A DNA stretch of 64,000 nt, taken from contig MNCI01015594.1 in the NCBI GenBank assembly GCA_015680685.1, positions 1,335 through 65,334 of the forward strand. The letters are read 5' to 3'. A model generated the notes under the pieces. That model saw only the letters and a program-made list of their open reading frames with translations, was not told the DNA's origin and searched no databases. The position numbers and the translations under genes were made by a program. Origin of the DNA: Gnetum montanum (lineage: Eukaryota; Streptophyta; Gnetopsida; Gnetales; Gnetaceae). Of this stretch, positions 1-11,296 are shown in pieces. Positions within the stretch are counted from its first letter, which is position 1, and each line of letters begins with the position of its first letter.

Positions 1-211
1 GTTCACTCTAGGACTCCTACTGCGGGCACTTGGGAAAAATTCTAACTCTGGAGTGATCAATCTGCCAGAGCTTCGCTACACTAGCCAGGATTGGGAAATG
101 AAGGGAGTGCCGCCTCTTATTTATAGAAATGGCGGCGCGACGCGATATCGCGTATGCGATATCGCAGGAGAAGACGCGATATCGCGGCCTAGTGTAAACC
201 GCGTCTCATCA
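1..211 (-). mobile_element. Partial LTR (F) of an Athila-like element, U3/R end
   Basis: Read on the minus strand this begins TGATGAGACGCGG at 211 and runs into a TATA box (CTATAAATAAGAGG, complement of about 111-125), then R. The rest lies left of the window. The first 100 bases match the inverse of 2230-2330, so it is the same LTR family as element E in opposite orientation. Three perfect palindromes sit in U3: CGCGATATCGCG at 141-152, TGCGATATCGCA at 155-166 and CGCGATATCGCG at 175-186. It directly abuts the internal part of element E, so it is either a second element inserted into E or an inversion product. No target duplication can be tested because the left side is missing. Confidence 0.75.
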
Positions 212-2113
212 CCTTCCAACTCAATCATGGGGGAGACGGCCACATCTGCTGATCATTTAAGGCCCTGAGTTCCTTTTTAAGTTTTTGTTTTTGTTTTAAA
301 AATTTCTTTAACTTTTCTTGTTTTTGTTTTGTAACATCATTGATACTTTTTCATTTCTTTGTGTGGTTGTTTATGTTGTTAGGTTCGTCACCTAATAAGT
401 GCTCCTAATGGTGGTATGAACTGTATTCCATTGATTACTAATGTTTGGTTTTTACCTTTGAGTTATAATGTTGATACTAAGGTATGGTTCTTTTGATATA
501 ACAGGCAATGAGTCCACGTCATCCATGCATGCATGAATTTCTATGGTCTTTATTGGCTTGGAATTGTATGGTTCCTTTCTTAATCATAAAACTATCAACG
601 AATTGGTGACTGAGCAGTTCTCAAACTGAGGAAGGACTTAAGGTCTGAAAAGGGTGTGAATTCAAGGGGATTTGATGCATTTGTGTTGGCCATTCTCTTG
701 GGTGCTTGGATGTTTTCTTCTTGAGTTTTCCTTACCATTCCGATGTTGCTTCATTATCGGGAAGCTGAGCTAATAAAAATAATCAGTCTTTGCATGGTGT
801 GGTTCTCATGCAAAAAAAAAAAAAAAACACAGTGAGAATTCAAAGCACACCCCTTAGACAAAATAATCATCTGGGCTACAAGCACTGGTTATGGAACTAA
901 ACAAACATGTTCCCTCTAACTAAGGCCCTCTCTCGCTTCCTACTTCTCCCTTTCTTGTTTCCTCGGAATGGTGGTGACTCTTTGGTGGCAACATTCTTGT
1001 TACTTCAAGTGGATGGATTGGCCAAATGTATTAATGCGAAGTCACTAGATGTGGATTGTTTGAGGCTGGATTTGGAATGAGATCTACTAAGTCACATTAA
1101 CCATAAATACACAAGGGGCTGTACACCACCTTGTTCTTGGTACTCCATTCCATTTTCTTCTCCTCATCATTCTTTCTCCATTTTCCACTTCATTGCCAGT
1201 TGTATCAATAGTCTATATTTTTGTTGATGCATTCTTTTCTTTTTGGTAAATTCTTGTGGTTAATACTTTAACTCTTGATTTCGAACGACATTTCCAGAAC
1301 CTACGGACTCTTTGAATGTGGGATTGTTAGGGCATTAAGGGCATAAGCCTGCTTTGGGGAGGACCCACTAGCATTCCTACTTGGTGCATCAGTTAACTTC
1401 TTTCCCTTAAACATTTCTGCAATCAACATTTATTTTGTTCATTTCCACCTCTAACATCCATTTTATTGGCGTTGCCATTGTTTCTTTTTCTCCATCTTTC
1501 TTACTCCTTATCTTTTTCCATTCTATTGCTATCGGAGGATCGCTCTTAGTCATGGGGGTCCTAGTCCAATTTTTTCAATTTTCTCCTAACCCCTACACCT
1601 TGGGTAGTCACCAGTGTTATATCTCCAGAATTCGTATTAGCCATATCACAACTCAGCCAATGGATCGTACACTGAGGTAAGGTATCAATTGCATTGTGAT
1701 TTATTTATTCTTGTTGATATGAGACTGTGTTGTGTGTGCAGATGGCAATCATACAACAATGGACTAGAGCTGGAGGAAACACTTAGGATGGACTAGTGCT
1801 GGAATAGTCATGCAAGGATCAAGATTGATGGCACGGTTATGGATGGACAACAGAAAGCGCAATGTTGGTGTCGGTAGCAATGCATCTTCTTCTTTTCTCT
1901 CTCTTCTCTCTCAGCTACCAAATAAGGTCAGATGTCAAATGTGTATAGTGTTCACTCTTGTGGTCATGAACACTAGTATTGCCATGTATTGTAATGATGA
2001 TCTGTTCATGTGTCACCCCATTCACCATTAGTGTCATTCAAGTCAATAATCCCATACCTTCCCAATATTTTGTAAGGAATTCGAGGATGAGTTTTCATTT
2101 AGTCATGGGGGTA
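212..2113 (+). mobile_element. Element E internal 3' part (Athila-like), no pol left
   Basis: This is the sense-strand 3' portion of an Athila-like retrotransposon. It opens with the polyprotein C-terminus Q-L-N-H-G-G-D-G-H-I-C followed by TGA (217-252). A T-rich tract (about 258-335) follows, then the conserved noncoding blocks shared with A, C and D, for example GCTTTGGGGAGGACCCACTA near 1351. It ends with a polypurine tract TCATGGGGGTA (2103-2113) touching the 3' LTR. Gag, protease, RT and integrase are absent. Short ORFs at 1435-1680 and 1810-2031 resemble nothing known and are probably chance. Confidence 0.75.
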
Positions 2114-2926
2114 TGATGAGCCGCGATATCGCAACCGCGATATTGCATCCTCGATAATGCATCCGCCAGGCGATATCGCGTCTTGCCTCATCTTCTATAA
2201 ATAAGAGGTAGCGCTCGTTGTTCCACATAGTTAAACTTAGACCCTTAGATAAACTCTTGCAATTTTACCATTCCAGAGTTAGAATAATTCTTGTGTGCCC
2301 GCAGTAGGAGTCATAGAGTGAACGGATCTTTATTCGAGCAATTTGTACCTGAGCACATATTTGTGTACGATAATAAGATGAACTTTATGATAAACCTTGC
2401 AACATACAGATTAAGCTGAATAGAAATTAATTATTGTTGAATGTTTAAATGCTTTCTTAGTTAATTAATCTCTCTCTCAACCCTTGACTCTCCTAGTTAA
2501 GTACACTTAGTACAACCGCTTCAAGCATGTGTGTAGCACTTGGTAACCCAGTAACAATTAGCGTTTGGTAATCCCAACAGCGTTGCACTGGTTCAGGATG
2601 TGTGTGGCAAGTGGGAATGGATATTATTATCAGGAACAATCAGAACTTAGTTAGTGAATAGTTAATGAAAGTTAGTCACTTAGTTCTCCTTACCTTCCCC
2701 TATTAGCATAAGACATTAAAAAGATAAAAGCTATAAAAATCATACACCTTAAGCTTACTTAACCATACAACTGTGACAATACAAGTAACTTTGGGAAGAT
2801 AGCGATTGATTAACCTTGAGTGTTCCATTAAGGCACGTAAGCACTTAGTCCTTGGAGTTTGACTGGATTGCATGTGAAACGCTCGTATTCGTATGGTTGA
2901 GTGTAGGGGTACCTTGCCACTCATCA
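2114..2926 (+). mobile_element. 3' LTR of element E
   Basis: This 813-bp LTR is bounded by TGATGA at 2114 and TCATCA at 2926. U3 holds degenerate GCGATATCGC palindromes (about 2121-2181). A TATA box TATAAATA lies at 2196-2203, only 82 bp from the LTR start, so U3 is very short. The right boundary reads as the inverse of the TGATGAGTGGCGAGGTACC starts of the minus-strand LTRs. The base run after it is TTTAT. A matching left target duplication is not available because the 5' part of E is missing. Confidence 0.8.
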
Positions 2927-3066
2927 TTTATTTTATGCTTTATTATCTTTTAATAATAATAATAATAATAGTTCATTACTCATTTTGAATTATTGTTGAT
3001 GTGCTTGTTAATCACATTGTTAAGATTCCTTTTGGTTATAGGTGGCTTTGGCATTAGTACCATAGC
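2927..3066. other. Short spacer with an AAT microsatellite
   Basis: Unique-looking AT-rich DNA between element E and the solo LTR. It contains an (AAT)n run at about 2951-2970. No gene is seen. Confidence 0.5.
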
Positions 3067-3988
3067 TGATGAGTGGCGAGGTACCCCTACACTCAACCAT
3101 ATGAATACGAGCATTCACGCATGATCCGATCGAACTCCGTAGACAGGCTAATCATGGTATTTAGATAGTTACTCATTGATCATAGTTCGTTGTCTTTCTA
3201 CCTAGACTAGTATTTGCTTTGTCATGTATGGTTTAGTCCAGAGTGAGGTGTATGATGTGTTTCCTATCACTATGCTACTCCTAGGGACAATGGAAAATAA
3301 CTTTGATTAACCTAAGAGGGAAAGGGAGAAGAGAGTCTAAGCTAGCCTAAGTGCGATAAGCATCCATCTCTTAATCATCTGTACACATCTTGGACCTCGT
3401 GTACTACCACTGGGATTACCAAGCGCATGTCCTAGGTACGTTACTAGGATACCAAGTAGTCACACTTAAATGCTCATGATTAAGTCATACTCATTCCACA
3501 TTTAATAACAGGGGTAGGAGAGAAAGGTAAAGAGATATTAAGTAAGAAAGCAATAAATAACAATTAAACTAAGTGAATGTTGCAATGATGAAGTAATCTC
3601 GATCTTTATTGTTAGTCATGTGCATGTCCAAGTATGTCACACTCGAATAAAGGTTTCGTACAATTACAATCATCACACTGCAGGCATGCACTGAGGAAAG
3701 GGTTGAGAGGAATTGAAACTGACAAAAAGATCCTACTCTAACACTAACTTTTCCTATGACTTTCCCATGTGCCCAATTGTGTATTTATAGGCTCACACAT
3801 GAACCACGATATCATGTATTTGATATTGCTAGCGAGGCCGTGATATCGTGTACCCGGTATCGAGGGTTTGATATTGGGACTCATCAGATATCAAGGGTGT
3901 GATAACAGGGGTCCGATAACAGGGGTTTGATATTAGCACTTGGTTAACAAGGGTTCGATATCAGCACTTGACAAACCACAATTCATCA
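3067..3988 (-). mobile_element. Solo LTR with 5-bp target duplication
   Basis: This 922-bp LTR runs TGATGAGTGGCGAGG (3067) to ATTCATCA (3988). It is flanked by the exact 5-bp repeat ATAGC at 3062-3066 and 3989-3993, the mark of LTR-LTR recombination that removed an element's body. On the sense (minus) strand U3 carries a long run of degenerate GATATC motifs (about 3790-3970). The TATA box CTATAAATAC is the complement of 3781-3790, and an AATAAA signal lies near 3606. It sits about 1 kb upstream of the RPS5 start codon and points away from it. Confidence 0.92.
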
Positions 3989-4249
3989 ATAGCTCAAACC
4001 TGGTGCCACACCAAGCCTGATCGGAGAACTTGAGCTTCCAGGGACCATGATGATTTTACGCTACTCTTTGTAAATTGACCTCCTATCCTTTATATGTATA
4101 GTGTGTAGCATAAGTGGGCGATAAGTTGGAGTAGCTAGCTAACTATATGTTTGAGTAGGATTGTTGTTTCGTAGAAGTTTTCTTTCATTTTTGTTCTTTC
4201 TCCCTTGTTGAGGCAAACAACATCTTTCAATTTTCTCACTAGGTTTTGA

Positions 4250-4396
4250 GTTTGGAATATGAAATAATTGAAATATAGGTGCACGGCAAGACATATACTT
4301 GAATAGAACTTTATAACTCAACATTACCCACCAAAATAGAACCCATAACGTGGAGCTTCCAAATTAAGAGTTTTACGATTAGATTAACACCTCATT
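4250..4396 (-). repeat. tRNA-derived SINE copy 1
   Basis: On the minus strand it begins TGAGGTGTTAATCTAATCG, an A-box-like head, followed by GGGTTCTATTTT (B-box-like). It then runs through a body that ends near GTGCACCTATATTTCAATTA. The same order of segments occurs at 35412-35545 (plus) and 53677-53806 (minus). The 3' boundary and any target duplication are unclear here. Confidence 0.55.
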
Positions 4397-4838
4397 ATTA
4401 TTTATAGGTATGTTATGTTGATTGTATAGCTTAAGGGTAGAACCCCTTTTATGGTTGTTTCAATGCATAACAATTTCCACACCACATGGTTGGATCATGT
4501 AATTTGTGGCTTACCAAGTCATAGGTTTAGTTGCAAAGTAATATGCTTCCAATATTGTTAAAAAAATGTATCTTACTCCAAAATCCCTACCATTACGTTA
4601 TGTTACCATTATAACCAGTGATATATCAATTCCAATAAAGAATTACACCTATCATAATTTTCAACAATGGTGTGAAATGATAGGAAGCAACCAATTTAAT
4701 TGCTATAACCCTGTAGGAGTAGGAATAAAAACCGTTAGATTTTCTTTAAGAAAAGAAAAATCCCAGGTTCAAACGTGGACCTTTTTAAGAGGATACATTC
4801 GGACCTAGGTATTCTCTAACAAAAATCAATAATTTCTT
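4397..4838. other. RPS5 upstream spacer
   Basis: AT-rich DNA between the SINE and the RPS5 leader. A short ORF at 4566-4808 has no recognisable relatives and lies in the presumed promoter. No clear TATA box is visible near the gene. Confidence 0.4.
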
Positions 4839-4850
4839 GTGTTGAATGTT

Positions 4851-4858
4851 AAAACCCT
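4851..4858 (+). promoter_or_regulatory. Telo-box-like element upstream of RPS5
   Basis: AAAACCCT, about 120 bp before the start codon, resembles the AAACCCTA telo box common in promoters and leaders of plant ribosomal-protein genes. The last base of the consensus differs (G instead of A). A full match in reverse, TAGGGTTT, lies in intron 1 at 5075-5082. The role is inferred from the gene class. Confidence 0.4.
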
Positions 4859-4978
4859 GGTGCCGTTTTTTCAGTGCAAAAGCCTCGTCTTTGCCCATCG
4901 CGCGTTCTGTGTCATCGGTCGTCTGGTTTTTCGGCAGCGGCGGCGAAGTGCAGAGAAGGACTTAGGCTATTCAGAATC

Positions 4979-6702
4979 ATGGCGGCCGTTTTGCCTCAGG
5001 CAGAGGTCAAACTTTTCAATCGTTGGTCTTTTGAAGATGTTCAGGTTTGCAAATGTTTCTCTGCTTATGCCTCCTAGGGTTTTTTTATGGATTTTGAATC
5101 TATTATTTCAGCATCACGGTGCATTTATGGATCTCCGTAGCTTACAGCCGATTTTCGTTACTTTGGATCAGTAATTTCCGAATTGTTTTCATCGTCTTCG
5201 ATATACAAATTGTAATGTTTTAAGCAATGTATTTCTGCTGTTTGTTAAAATTGGTTACATGTTTCGTTTTTGGATTGCATTCGGCCTAGATTACATTCTG
5301 TCTATGAAGGTAATCGATAATATAATGCAGAATAAAGCTTTCCCGCCGGTTCTTAAATTGTATTTGTAATGTAGTCCAGTAAATTTTTTCCCATTGTAAT
5401 GGTTTCTGATTTTCTGTAAAAGATGAAACTTTAATATTGGTTCCTTTGTACGTGGCTGCATAATTTATGTTTCCGGTGAAGCTATCTGTTTTTTGCGTAG
5501 CCAGTTCTAGCCTCAGATTTGTTATGTGTGCGTGACCAGTAGTACAGCGTTGTTGTATGAAATGAATGCCCTTTATCGTTAGCGAGAAAACAGGTGTATT
5601 CTGTGGACGACATTTCAGCATCTTATGACAGAATTTGTTGCAAGTTCATTTTTGTGTTATCATTCTTCAATGGTAGCACAAGCGTTTATGTGAGAATTAA
5701 GTTTATATACAATCTGCCACATCGCAGTTCTAGGACATCTGCAAAGAGGGAAAAAAACGACATCAGAAGAAATAGTTGTTGATGATATAATGAAATTGCA
5801 AATAATAAAAATCTAATGAGAACTCATGTAGCTGAGGCTATTGTTTGGGACAGAGCTAACATGATGATGAAGAAGTTCTTGTTCATCTTTTTGAAATAAC
5901 CTGTGTAAAAGCAATGCAATGGTCTTATGAGGGTACTGTTTTTCTCTTTTCAGGTTAGCGACATTTCACTGCAAGATTACATAGCTGTTTCATCACAGAA
6001 CTTTGCAATCTACGTTCCCCACACTGCTGGAAGGTACTCGGTGAAACGCTTTAGAAAGGCCCAATGCCCCATTGTTGAAAGGTTGACGAACTCTCTCATG
6101 ATGCATGGCCGCAACAATGGTAAAAAGCTGAAGGCTGTCCGCATTGTTAAACATGCCATGGAAATCATTCATCTTCTCACAGACCAGAATCCTATTCAAA
6201 TTCTCGTTGATGCTATTATTAACAGGTTACTCCTTTCTTTCTTGATGTGTGTTACTTTAACTGACTGGGATCTCCATGGTTATGGAATTAATACGCAATT
6301 TGTTTGTTCATCTCTATGGTTATGGAATTAATACTCAAATTTATTTATTGAACAATGTCAGTGGTCCAAGAGAAGATGCTACCCGTATTGGCTCTGCAGG
6401 TGTTGTCAGACGTCAAGCAGTCGATATATCCCCTTTGAGACGTGTGAATCAGGCCATTTATTTGCTTACCACTGGTTCTAGGGAAAGTGCTTTTAGGAGT
6501 ATAAAAACAATTGCAGAGTGCCTGGCTGATGAACTTATTAACGCTGCTAAGGGGTCTTCTAATAGGTATTGTATATCTATTTTTGTCAAGTGTGTTACGA
6601 AGCTTGGCAATAGTTGCTAATGATGTATGTGTTGTGATGCAATGCAGCTATGCTATCAAGAAAAAGGATGAGATTGAACGTGTTGCCAAGGCTAACCGTT
6701 AA
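4979..6702 (+). CDS. RPS5: 40S ribosomal protein S5 (uS7), four coding exons
   Basis: Encodes the small-subunit protein uS7, which binds the 3' domain of 18S rRNA in the head of the 40S particle near the E site. Coding exons are 4979-5044, 5954-6225, 6362-6565 and 6648-6702. All introns start GT and end AG, and the exons sum to 597 nt, giving 198 residues plus TAA with no internal stop. The start gives [20 protein letters not shown]. The family core is clear: [20 protein letters not shown] in exon 2, the [10 protein letters not shown] and [16 protein letters not shown] segments in exon 3, and the C-terminus [14 protein letters not shown]. The N-terminus is a few residues shorter than in Arabidopsis RPS5 (about 207 residues), but an upstream in-frame ATG is not evident. 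Intron 1 (909 bp) holds a telo box. Intron 2 holds a 40-bp tandem duplication. The gene looks functional. Confidence 0.97.
5075..5082 (-). promoter_or_regulatory. Telo box in RPS5 intron 1
   Basis: TAGGGTTT is the exact inverse of AAACCCTA, 31 bp inside the first intron. Telo boxes in the leader or first intron are typical of plant translation-machinery genes and boost expression in dividing cells. The function here is inferred. Confidence 0.5.
6270..6349 (+). repeat. 40-bp tandem duplication in RPS5 intron 2
   Basis: Two adjacent copies share CATGGTTATGGAATTAATAC or its one-base variant (CTATGG in the second). They start near 6270 and 6310. They lie between the exon 2 donor (6226) and the exon 3 acceptor (6361) and do not disturb coding. 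Confidence 0.8.
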
Positions 6703-9420
6703 TCAGTTTTCTTTTTGCTGGAGTGCAAATTCTGCTGTTTTCAACTTCAATTAGTTATTATGCTATGCTATAAAGATCAACGTTGTTTTCGGTTTTGTTT
6801 TGTATTTGGAAAATGATTCTGAATTGCAGCGCCTTGAAGACTAGGTTCTAGACTTGCATTTTTGTCCCAGAGAGGCAAATGTCATTTATTGTAGCAGTTA
6901 ACATTGAAGATAATTTTTAAACAAATGTGATTAATCATTTTTGATGGAGACTAATTCAGAGTCACGTGCTCTAATAATCGTGCATTTTTGTCCGGTTTGT
7001 TATGTGCAACAGCTCTATTTCGGAATAGTATAGGGATGCCTTTTCCTTGATAAATAACGAGCCAAACATTCTATTGAACGTGATTGAGATCCAAAATAGT
7101 TTACGGATTTTGTAGTGTTAGCCACATGCAACTCATGACAATATCTTTGGTTGGTAATTACCTGTTTTCAACTACAATATCTTTGGTTGGTTAATTTTTA
7201 ATTGTTATATGATTCAACATAGGAATTTTAATGAATTCCATGCGTTGGATTTTATCTACTTAATCAGTTTGTTTGGTTATTACATATGGCTTGATGCACG
7301 AGTGTTTTATTTTATATGAAACATGAATTAAGATTGAAAGATGCCTATTAAGATCAAAACTACGGTTATATGTTGTGTGGGGGTTATCAATGATTTGATC
7401 ACATCTTCAAATTGAACTTTTTGATTACTGAGGTACGTAATGGTTCTTCATTTGTTTTTTCTGTTTTGCAATGACTTGAGTTACTTTAACCAAGGAAATC
7501 AATTATTGATAAGAACACTTTAGTACCGGGAAAATGTTTAGCCTTTTACAGTTAACTTATATAAGAGATTTTCAAGTAGGATATTTTGTTTCTATTGTAA
7601 AAATGAATGCTGTGCTTACTCACGGGCTTTCAATTAGAAATTGTAGGCTTATGGTAATGATATCAAAAAATGTTCAAAGTTTGTTTCTTACATTAGAAAT
7701 CTCTTGAATTTTTCCCTAAGGAATTGCAAATTCTTAATGGTAATTCTGATTGAAGTTGTGGACTAAGTTGCGAACAAGTGAAAATCGTCCATTCATCATT
7801 AGAAGCATAATTTTGGAATCTTGCCTGTTTGGATTTTATTATTGAAGTCGGTTGTTAAATCGTTATGTACTTATAATGAAGTGACTTATTATCTATCAAT
7901 TTATTTTTTCAAGTGTTGTTAATCTACTTCAATGAATTAACTATAGTCAACTTCAAAGAATTGACTATGGGAGTGGATGATTGATTGGTTTAGTGATCTA
8001 CTTAGTGATAGTGCAATGATTGTCACATTGAAATCTATGATGTAATATTAAATTAGACAATCAATAGATATTGGAACATCATCATAATCCTAGTCTTGTC
8101 CCAACAGAATGGGGTTGGTTACAAGAGATTTTTTTAGCTCTTCACCTCTATGAAGAGCTATATCTCTGTTTATTTGCAATTTCTTTGCCTTTTGCCTATG
8201 GATATTGGAACCCTTTCCCAAAATTTGAAAGATGTATGTTAATGGGTCTTTTAGTGTATTTTAATTCTTTTCTTATTGCAATGCAAAATTATTTTTATTT
8301 TTTTCAATTATACTTTCATGAAAGTTTTTAAGGTTCAATGAGTATTTCTTGAAAGTTTTGTTTTTGCTTTTGTAGTTTAGTTTGGATGCATTGGTAGTGG
8401 GTTCCAAAGAGTTTGCCAAGTTTTGGAGTTAAAAAGTTGGAAATTTTTACAAAATTTTTGTTTTTGATTCTGGTTGTTTTTTATAATTTTGAAATTATAA
8501 TTGAGGTTTATTACCCTTGAATAAATCCGAAGGATGTGTAATATAGATGCAAATGAACTTGTCAATATTCTCATAATGGTTTTTCTTGGATTAATGGTCA
8601 TCATGTTTTTTCACAATGTATATACTTTATTAGTTCTAATACTAATATTCGACCAAGATTCAATTATCTTTGGAAGCTTAATCACAATGTGTAGGTATGA
8701 AAGTAGTGAATTTAGAAAATATGGAATGCCACTATTTCAAAAATTAGATAGTTTTTGTGGTACTTGATTCATTTAGGTTTGCTTATTGGTATTTGGCACT
8801 CATTTAGTTGTTCATGACCCAAGATATCCTATCTACAACAAGAAAGATACAAATATCCATTGTTTTTTTTTACCTATCCCCTTGCTTGTAGCTCTTGGAC
8901 TTGTAGCAAGTATTTACATGGTTTTTAACCAAGATTGGATGAAGTTTTTGTTGGTGACACTCTTCAACTTTAGGGATTTTTGCTTCATACGCATTGCTTT
9001 CATCCTCTTATTGTTTATGTCATCTAGAAGTTTTGATGTAATGTGGGTTTTCAAAGAGATTTTCCAGCTAATTTTTTTACATTGTTAGTTAGGTGACATT
9101 ATTTAACAACTCATGATTTAGTTGAATTGTTAAGTGGTTCTCTTTGGTTTTTCTTTTTTATTAATAGAAAGCCTTTAGTAGGGAATGAAAACCCATTTGA
9201 ATACTTGTAAACATAGGCAAGGTTTGATCATTTTCTTACCCTATAAGGGAGGTTTTTCAAGATTGGTTACAATGATAAAAACTTGAAAAGACATCGCCAA
9301 AACTATCGGGCCTTTCCTTTTTTGTAGTTTTGGAGTTTCTCCTCTACTTCTCTACTTCTTTGCTTTTGCACTTTGAATTCTTATTTTTAATATATTTATA
9401 TTTTGGGGTTTGACACCTAG
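6703..9420. other. RPS5 3' flank and AT-rich spacer, no gene seen
   Basis: After the RPS5 3' UTR the DNA is AT-rich and featureless. Short open frames at 8071-8331, 8534-8767 and 8786-9088 (plus) are Phe/Leu/Ile-rich, as expected from translated AT-rich DNA, and match no family I recognise. They lie in different frames and share no gene structure. I see no RNA gene, LTR or terminal inverted repeat here. Confidence 0.5.
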
Positions 9421-10227
9421 ACAACTTAACTTGTCCAAAATACATTGTTAGCAATAAATCCAAACTTACATTTCTATATAATTCCTAATGAATTTGTTAA
9501 ACAAATTAACTTGTACAAAATAATTATTACCAATAAATCCTAATACAATGAATGTGTTCAATAGTCATGTTACTTAAACACTTCTATATAATTTCTAGTT
9601 GATCAGAAATTGGAAATTTGCCATTTTCTTTTGATTTTGCAAATTCTAATAATACATATTATGTTATTTTTAGCTCTAATAATATATGTGGTTGCTCTTT
9701 ATCTTCTTGTAGTAAATATAATATTGACATGTTTTGTCTTTGTGCTACACATTGTTCTATCACCAAATTTAGTAGTAATGAATTGTGAGTCTAATGAATG
9801 TGTCCAATAGTCATGTAACTTGAACATTTCTATATGATTTTAACAACTAACATTGGTAGCTTGAATAGCTCACAAAAAGATTGATTAGAGTTTTGCCTCT
9901 TTTTTTGTTTTTTTGAAGAAATCTATTCAACAATATTCTAATAATACAAATTGATGTTCTGTTATTTATAGCTCTAATAATACATCATGTTATTATTTGT
10001 AGCTCTAATAATCTATCCAATAGTCACATAACTTAAAACACTTATTTATAATTCGTGGAACCAACATTGATAGATTGAATAGCTCATAGAAAGATTGATC
10101 AAAAATTAGAAATCTACCATTTTCTTTTGATTCTATAGCATTTTAATAATACATGTTATTGATATTTTGTTATTTTCACCTCTAATAATACATGTTATTG
10201 CTGTTTTGGTTCTTGTAGTAAACACAA
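9421..10227. repeat. Degenerate tandem array, left part
   Basis: Units of roughly 210-290 bp repeat the same landmarks in order: TCCAATAGTCATGTAACTTGAACA, a TATATAAT stretch, AACATTGATAGCTTGAATAGCTCA (split here for clarity), an AAAAGATTGAT segment, a TTTTGATT segment and TCTAATAATACATGTTATTG. Copies of the TCCAATAGTCA landmark lie near 9554, 9801 and 10015. The array resumes at 33913 after element A. It is noncoding. Confidence 0.7.
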
Positions 10228-11132
10228 TCATGAGCGGTGGAGTAGTCCAACACTCAACCATATGAGATACGAGTGTTCATGCGTAGCTTGGTCGAATTCC
10301 GTAGACAAGGCAATGTGATTATGCTAATAATTGGTTTGAGTTTGTGATTGTTGTCTTTCCATGGGAGCTAGTAAAATCAATGCATATGGTTTAACTCACA
10401 ATGAGGTGTATGATAACTGATGTTGCTTTGGCCATTTTACTCCTAGTAAACATAGGGTAAATGAAAGAGGTTTCTATGTCTAAGTAAACAACAAATGAAT
10501 CTAGTCTATCCTAGGCGATATCTGTTCCTGACTCTCTGCACATGTCTTGGACTTATGTAATCGTTATTGGGATTACCAACTACCTTGCTACTAGGCAAAC
10601 CAAGTGATAATACTACTGGGTTATCAAACGATCACACTTTACACTCGGAATCAGTCATATCCATTTTGCTTAGCAATAGTAAAAGTAAGGTTCATGAGAA
10701 AGTAAACTGTAACTAAGAAAATAGTAATCAGTAGGCTAAGTGAAAATAGTAAACATTATTCTAGGTAAATAGTAAAAACTAAGTGGATACTACAATGGTG
10801 AAAAGTAATCTTGATTTTTATTTTTGTTTACACTTGTGTCCAAGTACAAAATGCTCAAATAATGACTCTGTACAATCACTCAACACCACATTGTGAGCAT
10901 ATACTGCTAAGTGCTAAGTACTAAAATCAAGAAAATAAACTGATAGAGTTTCACTAAGGTGGAATGAAATTATTGTTTGAACCATGCACCTAAGTGTCAT
11001 ATTTATAAGCCTGCACGTGTTCGCGATATCAAATATCTAACATCGTAGCTTGTGGCTTGATATCAAGGATTTGATATTGCAGCTCCTATATTGGATGCCT
11101 GATGTCGTAGCCATGTAAAAATTGATTTATCA
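10228..11132 (-). repeat. 3' LTR of element A
   Basis: 905 bp from TCATGAGCGG (a mutated TGATGAGC) to TTATCA. It aligns throughout with the split 5' LTR. The sense-strand TATA box is the complement of 11002-11009, followed in U3 by GATATC-type motifs (11020-11090). Next to it on the right (11133-11143) is the mutated 3' polypurine tract, complement TCATAAGGGTA. Confidence 0.85.
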
Positions 11133-11296
11133 TACCCTTATGACTAACTAAAAACTCATCCTCTAGTAAAAATAAAATAAGGATGAAGTTTCCTACAAAA
11201 TTGGGAGGTAGATTTACATGACACTAACTACTATGTACATGACTCTTAGTTGTCGCAATGATGTTTACAAAATGACACAAGATATGACATGATAAC

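Noticed and set aside
5927-6331. RPS5 exon 2 read as an independent 134-codon gene
   Set aside because: It is exon 2 plus unspliced intron sequence; the splice sites at 5953 and 6226 fit the uS7 protein exactly.
8071-9088. Three hydrophobic ORFs that could suggest a membrane protein
   Set aside because: They lie in AT-rich DNA where Phe, Leu and Ile codons dominate by composition. Frames differ and no splice pattern joins them.
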